Positions 24,323-31,787 of a DNA stretch of 64,000 nucleotides are shown in pieces. The position numbers were made by a program, and so were the translations under genes. The notes under the pieces are model-generated. The model was given only the letters and a program-made list of their open reading frames with translations, made no database searches and was not told the DNA's origin. Within the stretch, counting starts at the first letter, position 1. Each line of letters opens with the position of its first letter. Origin of the DNA: Palsa-872 sp036844615 (lineage in GTDB: Bacteria; Chloroflexota; Dormibacteria; Dormibacterales; Dormibacteraceae); the NCBI GenBank assembly GCA_036844615.1, contig DAIUFK010000005.1, forward strand, positions 11,929 through 75,928, read 5' to 3'.

Positions 24323-26044
24323 TCAAACTTTTTGACGGGTGGACCCGAGGACCTCGGGCGCGTTGCCCGCTCGCGTGGGAAGCCTGTTGGCTGCGCTGAC
24401 GACAGCTCTCAGAGACGCGGTGAGGATGTTGGAGTGGAGGCCCACCCCCCACACCGCCGCACCCTTGTCGCCGGCCGCCTCGATGTATGCGACAGCTGTC
24501 GCGTCGGAGCCGGCGCCTACCGCGTGCTCGACGTAGTCGACGACCTGCAGGGCGATGCCGCACTCTCGGTCCAGCGCATCGGTCAGTGCGGCGATGGGAC
24601 CGTTGCCGCTGCCGACGATTGTTCGCTGAGCGCCTCCGGCTCGAATCACAGCCTGCAGCCTCGTGCGGTCGGCACCAGTTCCCGCGTGGTCGCTGGTGTC
24701 GGTCTCAACCAGCTCGAGGACCGCTTTGGGGGCGAGATAGGTGACCTCGAACGCCCGCCATATCTCCTCCGGGGTGATCTCCTTGCCCGTGGTGTCGGTG
24801 ATGCCCTGGATCACCTTCATGAACTCGATCTGCAGCCTTCTCGGCAGGTCGAGGTGGTAGTCGTTCTTGAGGATGTAGGCGACGCCGCCCTTTCCTGATT
24901 GGCTGTTGACCCGAATGATCGCCTCGTAGGTGCGGCCTACGTCGTGGGGATCGATGGGGAGATAGGGCACCTCCCACACCTCCCCCTTGGATGCGGCCAG
25001 CGCCTCCATGCCTTTCTTTATCGCGTCCTGGTGCGAGCCGGAAAAGGCTGTGTACACGAGGTCGCCCACATATGGATGACGCGGGTGGATCGGCAGCTGG
25101 TTGCATGCCTCCACGACCCGGCGGAGGTCGTCGATGTTGGAGATGTCGAGCTCAGGCTCGACGCCCTGGCTGAACAGGTTCAGCGCGAGCGTGATCACAT
25201 CCACGTTGCCTGTTCGCTCGCCGTTGCCGAACAGCGTGCCCTCGACACGTTCCGCCCCGGCCATCAGGGCAAGCTCCGTCGCCGCGACGGCGGACCCTCT
25301 GTCGTTGTGGGGATGCACGCTCAGGACGAAGCTGTCCCGCCTCTTGATGTTGCGGTGGCACCACTCGATCTGGTCGGCATAGATGTTCGGGGTGCTCATC
25401 TCGACGGTCGCCGGCAGGTTGAGGATCATCTTCTGCTGGGGGGTCGGCTGCCAGACGTCGATGACTGCCTCCGAGATCTCCTTGGCGAAGTCGAGCTCGG
25501 TACCTGTGAAGCTCTCAGGCGAATATTCGAAAACGAACTCTGTCGAGCGGTGGTCCGAGGCCAGCCGCTTGATCAGCTCGGCGCCGCGGACGGCGATCGC
25601 CACGATGCCTTCCCTGTCCAGGCCGAACACCACGCGGCGCTGCAGCGCAGAGGTCGAGTTGTAAAGGTGGACGATGGCCCGTCGCGCGCCGGCGACGCTC
25701 TCGAAAGTTCGCTCGATCAGCTCGTCCCTCGACTGCGTGAGGACCTGGATGGTGACGTCCTCGGGGATCAGGCTCTCCTCGATCAGCATTCGCACGAAGT
25801 CGAAATCGGGCTGTGAAGACGACGGAAAGCCGACCTCGATCTCCTTGAAGCCCATCTTCACGAGGACGTCGAACAGGCGGCGCTTGCGGGTCACGTCCAT
25901 CGGGTCGATCAAGGCCTGGTTGCCGTCGCGCAGGTCGACGCTGCACCACGCGGGCGCCGCGGTGATGGTGTTCCCCGGCCACCGGCGGTCGGGCAGGTCG
26001 ACAGGCGTGAAGGGCAGGTACTTTCGGATCGGCATTCGCTTCAT
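24323..26044 (-). CDS. leuA: 2-isopropylmalate synthase
   Basis: 573 residues of the long, mycobacterial-type enzyme. It starts KYLPFTPVDLPDRRWPGNTI. The catalytic SVDLRDGNQAL is at 35-45, FKEIEVGFPSSSQPDFDFVR near 66-85 and the metal ligands LSVHPHNDRG near 255. The C-terminal regulatory domain contains IVGSGNGPIAALTDAL. It condenses 2-ketoisovalerate with acetyl-CoA, the first step specific to leucine, and this class is inhibited by leucine. A leucine leader peptide and a terminator hairpin precede it. First gene of an operon with the TPP enzyme. Confidence 0.93.
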   Translation of the reverse strand: MKRMPIRKYLPFTPVDLPDRRWPGNTITAAPAWCSVDLRDGNQALIDPMDVTRKRRLFDVLVKMGFKEIEVGFPSSSQPDFDFVRMLIEESLIPEDVTIQVLTQSRDELIERTFESVAGARRAIVHLYNSTSALQRRVVFGLDREGIVAIAVRGAELIKRLASDHRSTEFVFEYSPESFTGTELDFAKEISEAVIDVWQPTPQQKMILNLPATVEMSTPNIYADQIEWCHRNIKRRDSFVLSVHPHNDRGSAVAATELALMAGAERVEGTLFGNGERTGNVDVITLALNLFSQGVEPELDISNIDDLRRVVEACNQLPIHPRHPYVGDLVYTAFSGSHQDAIKKGMEALAASKGEVWEVPYLPIDPHDVGRTYEAIIRVNSQSGKGGVAYILKNDYHLDLPRRLQIEFMKVIQGITDTTGKEITPEEIWRAFEVTYLAPKAVLELVETDTSDHAGTGADRTRLQAVIRAGGAQRTIVGSGNGPIAALTDALDRECGIALQVVDYVEHAVGAGSDATAVAYIEAAGDKGAAVWGVGLHSNILTASLRAVVSAANRLPTRAGNAPEVLGSTRQKV

Positions 26045-26102
26045 CTGGCTTCTTGGGTTCCTCTTGTCTGATTTCTGTCTGGTTTCTGGACTTTCCGGGG
26101 GG

Positions 26103-26169
26103 GAAAATCAAAGACCTCCTGGGTCACCGGACGCAGGAGGTCTCGCGAGCACCCGGCGGGGGCGCTCGC
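26103..26169 (-). promoter_or_regulatory. Transcription attenuator of the leuA operon
   Basis: Read on the minus strand after the leader peptide stop, there are two adjacent hairpins. The first (26160-26169 with 26145-26154) is a 10-bp stem with one G-U pair beginning right at the stop codon. The second (26135-26143 with 26112-26120) is a perfect 9-bp stem, agacctcct/aggaggtct, followed by TTGATTTTC, which makes it a terminator. The 3' arm of the terminator (aggag) can pair with the leader's leucine codons (ctcct). Ribosome stalling at these codons would be expected to change the folding. Confidence 0.65.
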
Positions 26170-26211
26170 CTACGTAAGGAGCAGCTGGCCGGCTACGGAA
26201 GCCAAGCTCAT
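26170..26211 (-). CDS. leuA leader peptide with three consecutive leucine codons
   Basis: A 13-codon frame, MSLASVAGQLLLT, starts at ATG 26211 and stops at TAG 26172-26170. It carries CTG CTC CTT in a row near its end and a fourth leucine (TTG) at codon 3. It lies between an Lrp-type gene and leuA, directly before two hairpins of which the second is a terminator. A leucine-rich short frame in this place is the hallmark of leucine-controlled attenuation. The ribosome site (AGGCGG, 3 nt before ATG) is moderate. Confidence 0.65.
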   Translation of the reverse strand: MSLASVAGQLLLT

Positions 26212-26280
26212 GGTCCGCCTATGTTGCCTGTAAGGGCACCCGCTTGTCCAGTCGCTCAGTCACAAGAGCCCTGGCTCGGT

Positions 26281-26508
26281 TCAGTCTGCGAGCACCATGC
26301 AGGTGGTGGTTTTCAGGACCCCGTCGATCTCCTGGACGCCGGCGAGGATCGCCCTCAGCTCTGCGAGGTCCTTGGCCTGGATCGAGGCGACGATGTCGTA
26401 GTCGCCGGTGATGGCGTCGGCGGCCTGGACCCCTGCGACGTCGCGGATCGTTTTGGTCAGGGCAAGGGACTGGCCGTGCATTGCGTTGATGAACATGTAA
26501 GCCCTCAT
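26281..26508 (-). CDS. Stand-alone Lrp/AsnC ligand-binding domain protein
   Basis: 75 residues forming just the RAM (ligand-binding) half of Lrp/AsnC regulators: AYMFINAMHGQSLALTKTI, then VQAADAITGDYDIVASIQAK and EIDGVLKTTTCMVLAD. There is no DNA-binding part. Such proteins assemble into rings, bind amino acids and can influence full-length Lrp proteins or enzymes. Its place immediately upstream of the leuA leader, on the same strand, suggests an amino acid sensing role in branched-chain synthesis. Confidence 0.85.
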   Translation of the reverse strand: MRAYMFINAMHGQSLALTKTIRDVAGVQAADAITGDYDIVASIQAKDLAELRAILAGVQEIDGVLKTTTCMVLAD

Positions 26509-26573
26509 GCGACGCTCCTGCGCCTATTTAACCATGCGCCCTGCGCGCGCCTATTGATTGCGCCCGGCGAGGC

Positions 26574-26972
26574 TCAGAAGTCACGACGGCCGAGGAAGTG
26601 GGTAAGCACCTGCGGTCGCGAAAGCTCGTAGGCAGCGATCCGGTGGCCGCCCGGAGTCGTGAACGAGCAGCAGGGCCCCATCGGGATCTCCAGCGTTTGG
26701 GCCTTCTTCCAGCCTCGAGCCTTCAGGTCGCGCATGGCCGCCTTGAGGTCGTCGACCCTGTAGATCAGGATCGGCCGTTCGCCCTCCAGGTGGTCAGTCA
26801 GCAGGACGTGAGGCGGCCCTTGCGTCAGGCGGAGCATGGCGACGCGGGCGCCCATCCCCTCGATGGCGAATCCGACCTCAGCTCCCAGGACCTGGGTGAA
26901 GTATTCGAGATCCGCGCCGACGTCCTTGCTTGGCGTGTAGAGATAGTCGAGCTGGAGGAATGGGCCGCTCAA
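26574..26972 (-). CDS. VOC-family protein
   Basis: 132 residues of a single glyoxalase/bleomycin-resistance fold: LQLDYLYTPSKDVGADLEYF, then VLGAEVGFAIEGMG, PHVLLTDHLEG, ILIYRVDDLKAAMRDLKARG and TTPGGHRIAAYELSRP. The usual metal-binding His and Glu positions are partly replaced, so an enzyme or a binding protein is equally possible. The start overlaps the stop of the gene upstream by four bases. Confidence 0.75.
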   Translation of the reverse strand: MSGPFLQLDYLYTPSKDVGADLEYFTQVLGAEVGFAIEGMGARVAMLRLTQGPPHVLLTDHLEGERPILIYRVDDLKAAMRDLKARGWKKAQTLEIPMGPCCSFTTPGGHRIAAYELSRPQVLTHFLGRRDF

Positions 26973-27511
26973 GCCGAGGGCCGCACGCCGTAGATCTTTG
27001 CCAGGTGGGCGGGTAGGGTCAGGTCCGCGTCGGCGTCCCGAAGCAGGCCTCCCTTCTGCAGGGCGCGCACCACCAGGCCCGAGCAGATCTGGTGGTTCCT
27101 GCGCATCAACCTGAGGTGCAAACCGAACAGCAGGTAAATGGCGCTTCCAGCGAGGGCAAGGAATCCGAACGCCTGCCCGACCTGCGCATTTGCATAGTCG
27201 ACAGCGCGCTTTCGCCCTTCGGGCGGGAACTCATCGCCGAGCCTCACCAGGTGGTATTCCTTGGTTTCGTATTTCGCAATCGGGCTTCGCGTGACTCCAA
27301 AACTTTCAGCCTCCACCAGGGCGCCACCCTCATCGACCACCACAGCGCAATGGGTCCAATGGGCATAGATGGAATCGGGGCCGCGAAAGCGGATCTCCTG
27401 GGCGAGCCTGATCATTGCAGCGATCGGCCGGAACCGGTGCGTCAGGATGAAGTCGCCGGGGTCGAAGTGGGTGGCCTGCTCACCCGGACCGTACCTTTCG
27501 ACTTTGGCCAC
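26969..27511 (-). CDS. YiiX/NlpC-P60-like permuted cysteine peptidase or amidase
   Basis: 180 residues. FDPGDFILTHR near 16-26 and YAHWTHCAVVVDEGGALVEA near 49-68 supply the catalytic His (H54), and QICSGLVVRALQKGG near 141-155 supplies the catalytic Cys (C143). In permuted papain-like enzymes His precedes Cys in this manner. A hydrophobic segment at about 113-132 may attach it to the membrane. Such proteins cleave amide bonds in lipids, peptides or cell-wall material; the substrate is not known. Coupled to the VOC gene. Confidence 0.75.
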   Translation of the reverse strand: MAKVERYGPGEQATHFDPGDFILTHRFRPIAAMIRLAQEIRFRGPDSIYAHWTHCAVVVDEGGALVEAESFGVTRSPIAKYETKEYHLVRLGDEFPPEGRKRAVDYANAQVGQAFGFLALAGSAIYLLFGLHLRLMRRNHQICSGLVVRALQKGGLLRDADADLTLPAHLAKIYGVRPSA

Positions 27512-27550
27512 GATCTCACCCTAGGGCATGAGACAGGCGGGGCACCACCA

Positions 27551-27592
27551 ACAAAAAGAGGGCGCCCGACGCAGGTTGCGTCTGGGCGCCCA
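27551..27592 (-). terminator. Strong terminator after the carbonic anhydrase gene
   Basis: A long inverted repeat (gggcgcc-c-gacgca against tgcgtc-t-gggcgccc, about 14 bp with a single bulge, loop ggt) is followed on the minus strand by CTCTTTTTG. It begins 19 nt after the carbonic anhydrase stop. Confidence 0.85.
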
Positions 27593-27610
27593 AATGGCAC
27601 TTGCTAAGAG

Positions 27611-28120
27611 TCAGCGAACTCCGGCCTTGGCGCGAACCTCGTTCAGCCTTCCGCTTTTCACGTCGTACACGAATCCACGGATGCTCGACTTGTTGGGGAT
27701 GAATGGACTCGCCTGGATACGAGCGATCGACTGCTTCACGTCGTCATCAGCATCGGCGAAGGCTTCCAGCGCGAAAGCCGGCCGGATGCCGACCTCAGCC
27801 TCGATCTTGCCCTTGACGTCGTCGTCCTTGAAGGTGACCATGCCGCAGTCCGTGTGGTGGATCAGCACTATCTCGTTGGTGCCGAGGAGCCTTTGCGAGA
27901 TCGTCAGCGACCGGATCGCGTCGTCGGTCGCGACACCGCCTGCGTTGCGGATCACATGCGCCTCACCTTCATGCAGTCCAAGGATCTTATGCACGTCGAG
28001 TCGAGCGTCCATGCAGGCGAGCACCGCAATATGCTTGGCGGGCGGAAGCGGTAGGTCGCCCTTGGTGAACGATTTGGCATAGCTCTCGTTATTTCGAAGC
28101 AGCTCGTCAGTAACACTCAT
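27611..28120 (-). CDS. Beta-class carbonic anhydrase
   Basis: 169 residues. The zinc ligands are C36 (with D38 and R40 in VLACMDARLD), H89 and C92 (IHHTDCGMV). HVIRNAGGVATDDAIRSL near 56-73 is the conserved core. It interconverts CO2 and bicarbonate in the cytoplasm; the short form resembles mycobacterial Rv1284-type enzymes. The start at 28120 has GGAGG ten bases before it. The upstream in-frame extension to 28243 passes through hairpin repeat C and is not coding. Confidence 0.9.
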   Translation of the reverse strand: MSVTDELLRNNESYAKSFTKGDLPLPPAKHIAVLACMDARLDVHKILGLHEGEAHVIRNAGGVATDDAIRSLTISQRLLGTNEIVLIHHTDCGMVTFKDDDVKGKIEAEVGIRPAFALEAFADADDDVKQSIARIQASPFIPNKSSIRGFVYDVKSGRLNEVRAKAGVR

Positions 28121-28209
28121 CTTTTCAAACCTCCAAAGGAATCCGATGGGCGGACGGGAATGCGAATTTGGCTCGGCCAATGTTGAGGGGAAAAACGGGG
28201 CCGGCAAAA

Positions 28210-28263
28210 GGCCGCGCGGCCCCTTCGGCGCTAAGGGCGCCACCTCCCCATTAAATGGGGAGG
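28210..28263. repeat. Intergenic hairpin repeat, copy C
   Basis: ggccgcgcggcc (28210-28221) and ggcgc/gcgcc (28227-28241) are followed by a perfect stem cctccccat-taa-atggggagg (28243-28263). The last hairpin has the same arms and the same taa loop as copy A at 2906-2930. It lies between the cupin gene and the carbonic anhydrase gene; the rest of this 245-nt spacer holds nothing else recognisable. Confidence 0.7.
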
Positions 28264-28365
28264 AAGATCAGCCCGTACAGATCGCTGACGAGCAGCGTCC
28301 CAAATCCAGAGCGAGCCGGCGAGTCAGCAAGATCCCCACTGTCCACCAACCATAACCCGAACCGG

Positions 28366-28716
28366 TCACCGGCTGACGGACTTCTCCGGCGGCGCCCAGA
28401 ACACAACGAGGACCAGTTCCTCGGTGATGTCGTGGAAGAAGTGCACGACCTCCGCCGGCACGAACAGCAGGGTACCTGGCTGAACCGGGTGGTCCCCACC
28501 TGCCACGCGTAGGGTGGCCCGGCCTCGAACGGCGTAGTAAACCTCGTCTTCGTGGTGGGGGCCCTGGTCGTCGGTCCCACCGGCCGGCAACAGATACACA
28601 CCCGCGCTGAGCAGCTCGCTGCGCAACACCTCTCCCGCGTACCCATCCGCCGCTCGCGCCTTGACTATCGCGTCGTCGAGCTCGGCCGCCTGAAAGGAAA
28701 AGGGGGACCGCGTCAT
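28366..28716 (-). CDS. Cupin-domain protein
   Basis: 116 residues forming one small beta-barrel. The metal-site motif GPHHEDEVYYAVRGRATLRV lies near 52-71 (HHxDExxxVxxG type), and the second motif PGTLLFVPAEVVHFFHDI lies near 80-97. Cupins of this size bind a metal ion and a small ligand or act as dioxygenases or isomerases. No partner gene indicates the substrate. Confidence 0.8.
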   Translation of the reverse strand: MTRSPFSFQAAELDDAIVKARAADGYAGEVLRSELLSAGVYLLPAGGTDDQGPHHEDEVYYAVRGRATLRVAGGDHPVQPGTLLFVPAEVVHFFHDITEELVLVVFWAPPEKSVSR

Positions 28717-28847
28717 CAGCTTGTCTCCCGGGCCATCGCGACAGGAAAGGGCAATGCGACGACCACGTCCGCTCGGTCGCCTGCCATCGGGCCATTATCG
28801 TCCGGAGCCGCGGGCCGAGCGAACTGCGTCCCCTTTACCCTTGGTCA

Positions 28848-30032
28848 ATGCCACCCACGCGCCAGCGCAGAGCGCTCTACGGAATCATGGCGGCGGTATT
28901 CGTCTCGGGCACGGGTATCGGATCGCTGCTGCCGATACTTCCGCTGTTCCTGCGCGAGCGCGGCGCTTCGTATTCGCTGGTCGGTGTCATCGTCGGCGCC
29001 GCGCTTGCCGCACAGGCGGTCGGCCAGTGGCCTGCGGGCTGGCTGGCGGAGCGCATCGGACGTCGGGAGATGATGGTGGTGGGACTGCTCGTGGCCGCGG
29101 CTGCCTCGTTGATGTTCCTGCTCCCACTCTCTGTCGAGTGGCTCGTGGCGGTGCGATTCGTCCAGGGCCTCGGCTTTGCCGCGGCGGCTCCTGCCGAGAT
29201 CGCAGCCGTCGCCGATGTCGTCCCTGCCGAGGAGCTTGGCCGCGCCTATGGCTGGGTGTCGGCGGCCCGGCAGTCAGGGATCATCGTCGGTCCCGCGATC
29301 GGAGGTCTGCTCGCCGTATTCGGGCGATGGACAGTGTTCGCGGTGACTGGAACCGCCCTGGCCGGGGCTGCTCTTGTGGCAGCGCTCACCCTCCCCAGGT
29401 CAATTCGACGCCCGCGCGCGGAGGTCAGCATCGCCCGCGTCTTCTTGCGATCCACCCGCGTCGGCGTCGCGATGCGCGCAGTGGTGACGATGACCGTCGG
29501 CCTCGGACTGTTGATCGGGATCTACGACGTGATCTGGAGCCTGTACATGCGCGAGCTCGGAGCGAGTGACTTTGTCATTGGGCTCTCCTTCACGCTCTTC
29601 GCGCTGCCCCTTGTCGCCGCGACACCCTTCGCCGGATGGAGCTCCGACCGGTGGGACCGGAGGTGGCTCGCGTTCGGCTCCGTGGCGATCGGATCGCTGA
29701 TGGCGCTCGTCTATCCATTCCTCAACACGATCCCGGTCGTCATCGCCTTCGGGGCGATCGAGGGTGCCCTATGGGCATTCACCGAGCCTTCGATGAACTC
29801 CTTCCTGATGGAGGCGGTGCCCGACAGGCGTGGAGAGGCGCAGGGAGTCGCCGGGACTGCGATGAGCGGTTCGATGGCGATCGGCGCCACTATCGGCGGC
29901 TCGCTCTTCGCGATGGGATTGTGGGTGCCGTTCTTCGTCGCCGGCATCGTCGGCGTGGGGTTCGCTCTGGCGGCGCTGCCTGGCCTGAGAGCGGCGGGAC
30001 GTCGCTCTCCGGTTGCCCGGGATCCCGCCTGA
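28848..30032 (+). CDS. Major facilitator superfamily transporter
   Basis: 394 residues with 12 predicted membrane helices. The MFS motif A appears as GWLAERIGRREMMVVG near 64-79 (loop 2-3) and again in weaker form as WSSDRWDRRWLAFG near 265-278. RFVQGLGFAAAAPAEIA near 103-119 is motif B-like. The exporter-like layout (drug/H+ antiporter group) suggests efflux of small molecules. Divergent from the cupin gene; ATG 28848 is the first residue of the family-like start. Confidence 0.87.
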   Translation: MPPTRQRRALYGIMAAVFVSGTGIGSLLPILPLFLRERGASYSLVGVIVGAALAAQAVGQWPAGWLAERIGRREMMVVGLLVAAAASLMFLLPLSVEWLVAVRFVQGLGFAAAAPAEIAAVADVVPAEELGRAYGWVSAARQSGIIVGPAIGGLLAVFGRWTVFAVTGTALAGAALVAALTLPRSIRRPRAEVSIARVFLRSTRVGVAMRAVVTMTVGLGLLIGIYDVIWSLYMRELGASDFVIGLSFTLFALPLVAATPFAGWSSDRWDRRWLAFGSVAIGSLMALVYPFLNTIPVVIAFGAIEGALWAFTEPSMNSFLMEAVPDRRGEAQGVAGTAMSGSMAIGATIGGSLFAMGLWVPFFVAGIVGVGFALAALPGLRAAGRRSPVARDPA

Positions 30033-30157
30033 TCGGCTCTAAGATGTTGCGCCAGGCGCGACAGAGCCACGAAGCACAGCGCAGACGGAGGCTTCGCCTC
30101 GGGTAGAAGGTGCTTCGGGGTGTTCGGCGCGGCACGGCGTTTGTCTTGAGAAGGATC

Positions 30158-30790
30158 ATGGCTGACGCTTCCATCGCCCAAATGTCGTTCTATGGCAACC
30201 TCTGGCCCGCGCCCGCCGGCGCCTGGGCACCTGTCCCCGAATCAAGATCGAGCTGCCAGGGGGCCCCGGCAATGACGATTCAAAGCGAGCTCGAGGCGTT
30301 TGGCGTCGAGGACGCCCGCCGGGCCCTTGAGGGGCTTCCGGCGCCGGGGGACTACAGGGTGGTAGTCAAGGCTCTTCGATACAGGACCCGTCCCAACCTT
30401 TCCGCGCTGTGCGAGTTCGACGAGCGGCGGATCGTGCTTCGGATGCCTGAACCGTTTCGGCCCTTCGACGAGATCGTCTACCACGCCGCTCGGCGCAAGC
30501 CGGGCCCTGGCTGGACTTTCGAGTGGGTGTCTGAGACTGTGCCTTTCCGCCAGCGGCGAGAGGTGCTCCGCTTCCTTTATTGCCATGAGTGGATGCACTG
30601 GTACCTGCGCGAGACGCTTGGCAGGCGCTCTGGCGCCGAGACTGCCTGCGACAGGTTCGCCCTGAGGAACTTCAGGCGGCCGCGAGTGGAGATCGCCGAT
30701 GCGGTGGCGGCCCTCGCCTACAGAGGCCTGCCGCCCCCGGGCAGCACAACGGCGGTCGAGCACAGCCACGGGGGTCCGATGGCGGCCTAG
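30158..30790 (+). CDS. Unknown protein with zincin-like HExxH motif
   Basis: 210 residues from ATG 30158 (AGAAGGA three bases before it); the ATG at 30272 would give 172 residues and removes a low-complexity stretch. The metal motif is FLYCHEWMHWYL with HEWMH at 143-147, and TACDRFALRNF follows about 20 residues later, offering a third acidic ligand. A strand ERRIVLRMPEPF precedes. This pattern suggests a small zinc peptidase of the zincin clan (SprT/WSS1-like in outline), but no family could be named. It precedes the aldo/keto reductase gene by 32 nt. Confidence 0.5.
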   Translation: MADASIAQMSFYGNLWPAPAGAWAPVPESRSSCQGAPAMTIQSELEAFGVEDARRALEGLPAPGDYRVVVKALRYRTRPNLSALCEFDERRIVLRMPEPFRPFDEIVYHAARRKPGPGWTFEWVSETVPFRQRREVLRFLYCHEWMHWYLRETLGRRSGAETACDRFALRNFRRPRVEIADAVAALAYRGLPPPGSTTAVEHSHGGPMAA

Positions 30791-30822
30791 CGGCCTTCAT
30801 CCGGCGCCTAAAATTCCAATTG

Positions 30823-31683
30823 ATGGCCATCCCGTTGGTGGAGTTCGGGCGCACCAGGCACAGGAGCAGCCGGGTCATCTTCGGCGCTGCCGCCCTGTCC
30901 TCCGTGACGCAGGATGTCGCCGACAGGACCCTCGAGGTGCTGCAGGAGCATGGGGTCAACCACATCGACGTGGCTGCCTCCTACGGCGAGGCGGAGCTGC
31001 GGATCAAGCCATGGTTGAGGAGCGCCCGAGAGGCTTTCTTTGTCGCCACCAAGACTGGGGCCCGGGACGCCAAGGGGGCGCGCGAGGAGCTGCACCGATC
31101 GCTCGACAGGATGGGCGTTGACCATGTGGACCTCTGGCAGCTGCACAACCTCGCAGACCCCATCGAGTGGGACACCGCGCTCAGCCCAGGCGGGGCTGTC
31201 GAGGCTGCTGTCGAGGCGCGGCAGGAGGGGCTCGCGCGCTGGATCGGGGTTACGGGGCATGGGGCGCAGATCGCTGCCAACCACCGCAGGAGCGTCGCGC
31301 GGTTTGACTTCGACTCGGTGCTGCTGCCTTACAACTACGTGACTATGCAGTCGCCTTACTACGCGGAGAACTTCGAGGGCCTTGCCGCCGTTTGCGCGGC
31401 GCGCGGCACTGCGGTGCAGACGATCAAGGCGATAGCGCTGCGCCCCTGGTCGGGACGGGAGCGCACTCGGTCGACGTGGTACGAGCCGCTGGAGGAGCAG
31501 GCCGATATCGACCTGGCCGTGTGGTGGGTGCTGGGACGGGAGGGTGTGTTCTTGAACACGGTGGGCGACGTCAACCTGCTGCCAAAAGTGCTGGACGCGG
31601 CGGAACGCTTCGAGCAGCGGCCAGATGAGGCGGCGATGAAAGCGCTGATCGAGCGCACCGAGACGGAGCCACTGTTTGTTTAG
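30823..31683 (+). CDS. Aldo/keto reductase family protein
   Basis: 286 residues of a TIM-barrel AKR. The catalytic tetrad is visible: D in NHIDVAASYG (with the Tyr), K in FFVATKTGARD and H in DLWQLHNLAD. VTGHGAQIA and DFDSVLLPYNYV follow. The C-terminal half resembles the group often annotated as iron-sulfur-free, ferredoxin-linked AKRs. It reduces carbonyl groups with NADPH; substrate unknown. ATG 30823 is chosen because the in-frame extension upstream lies inside the zincin-like gene. Confidence 0.85.
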   Translation: MAIPLVEFGRTRHRSSRVIFGAAALSSVTQDVADRTLEVLQEHGVNHIDVAASYGEAELRIKPWLRSAREAFFVATKTGARDAKGAREELHRSLDRMGVDHVDLWQLHNLADPIEWDTALSPGGAVEAAVEARQEGLARWIGVTGHGAQIAANHRRSVARFDFDSVLLPYNYVTMQSPYYAENFEGLAAVCAARGTAVQTIKAIALRPWSGRERTRSTWYEPLEEQADIDLAVWWVLGREGVFLNTVGDVNLLPKVLDAAERFEQRPDEAAMKALIERTETEPLFV

Positions 31684-31700
31684 TGGTTGCCAGTAGCGCC

Positions 31701-31744
31701 GCCCCCTCCGGCCCTTCGGGCCACCTCCCCGGCAAGCGGGGAGG
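31701..31744. repeat. Intergenic double-hairpin repeat, copy D
   Basis: gccccctcc, then ggccc-ttc-gggcc (31710-31722), then cctcccc...ggggagg (31724-31744). It has the same layout as copies A and C, and the first 28 bases or so nearly match copy A. It lies between two convergent genes, where a two-way terminator would be useful. Confidence 0.75.
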
Positions 31745-31787
31745 TCCGCCTTATCTAAAGGCCTCGCAAGGCGGCTACCAGCGGGAC

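Noticed and set aside
23280..25816. Two 300-codon plus-strand open frames opposite the TPP enzyme and leuA
   Set aside because: Both are shadows of conserved minus-strand genes; their composition (R, H, V, D) and lack of motifs show that they are not translated.
26103..26280. T-box riboswitch ahead of leuA
   Set aside because: The conserved T-box bulge (GGTGG-type) and a specifier stem are missing; a short leucine-rich frame fits better.
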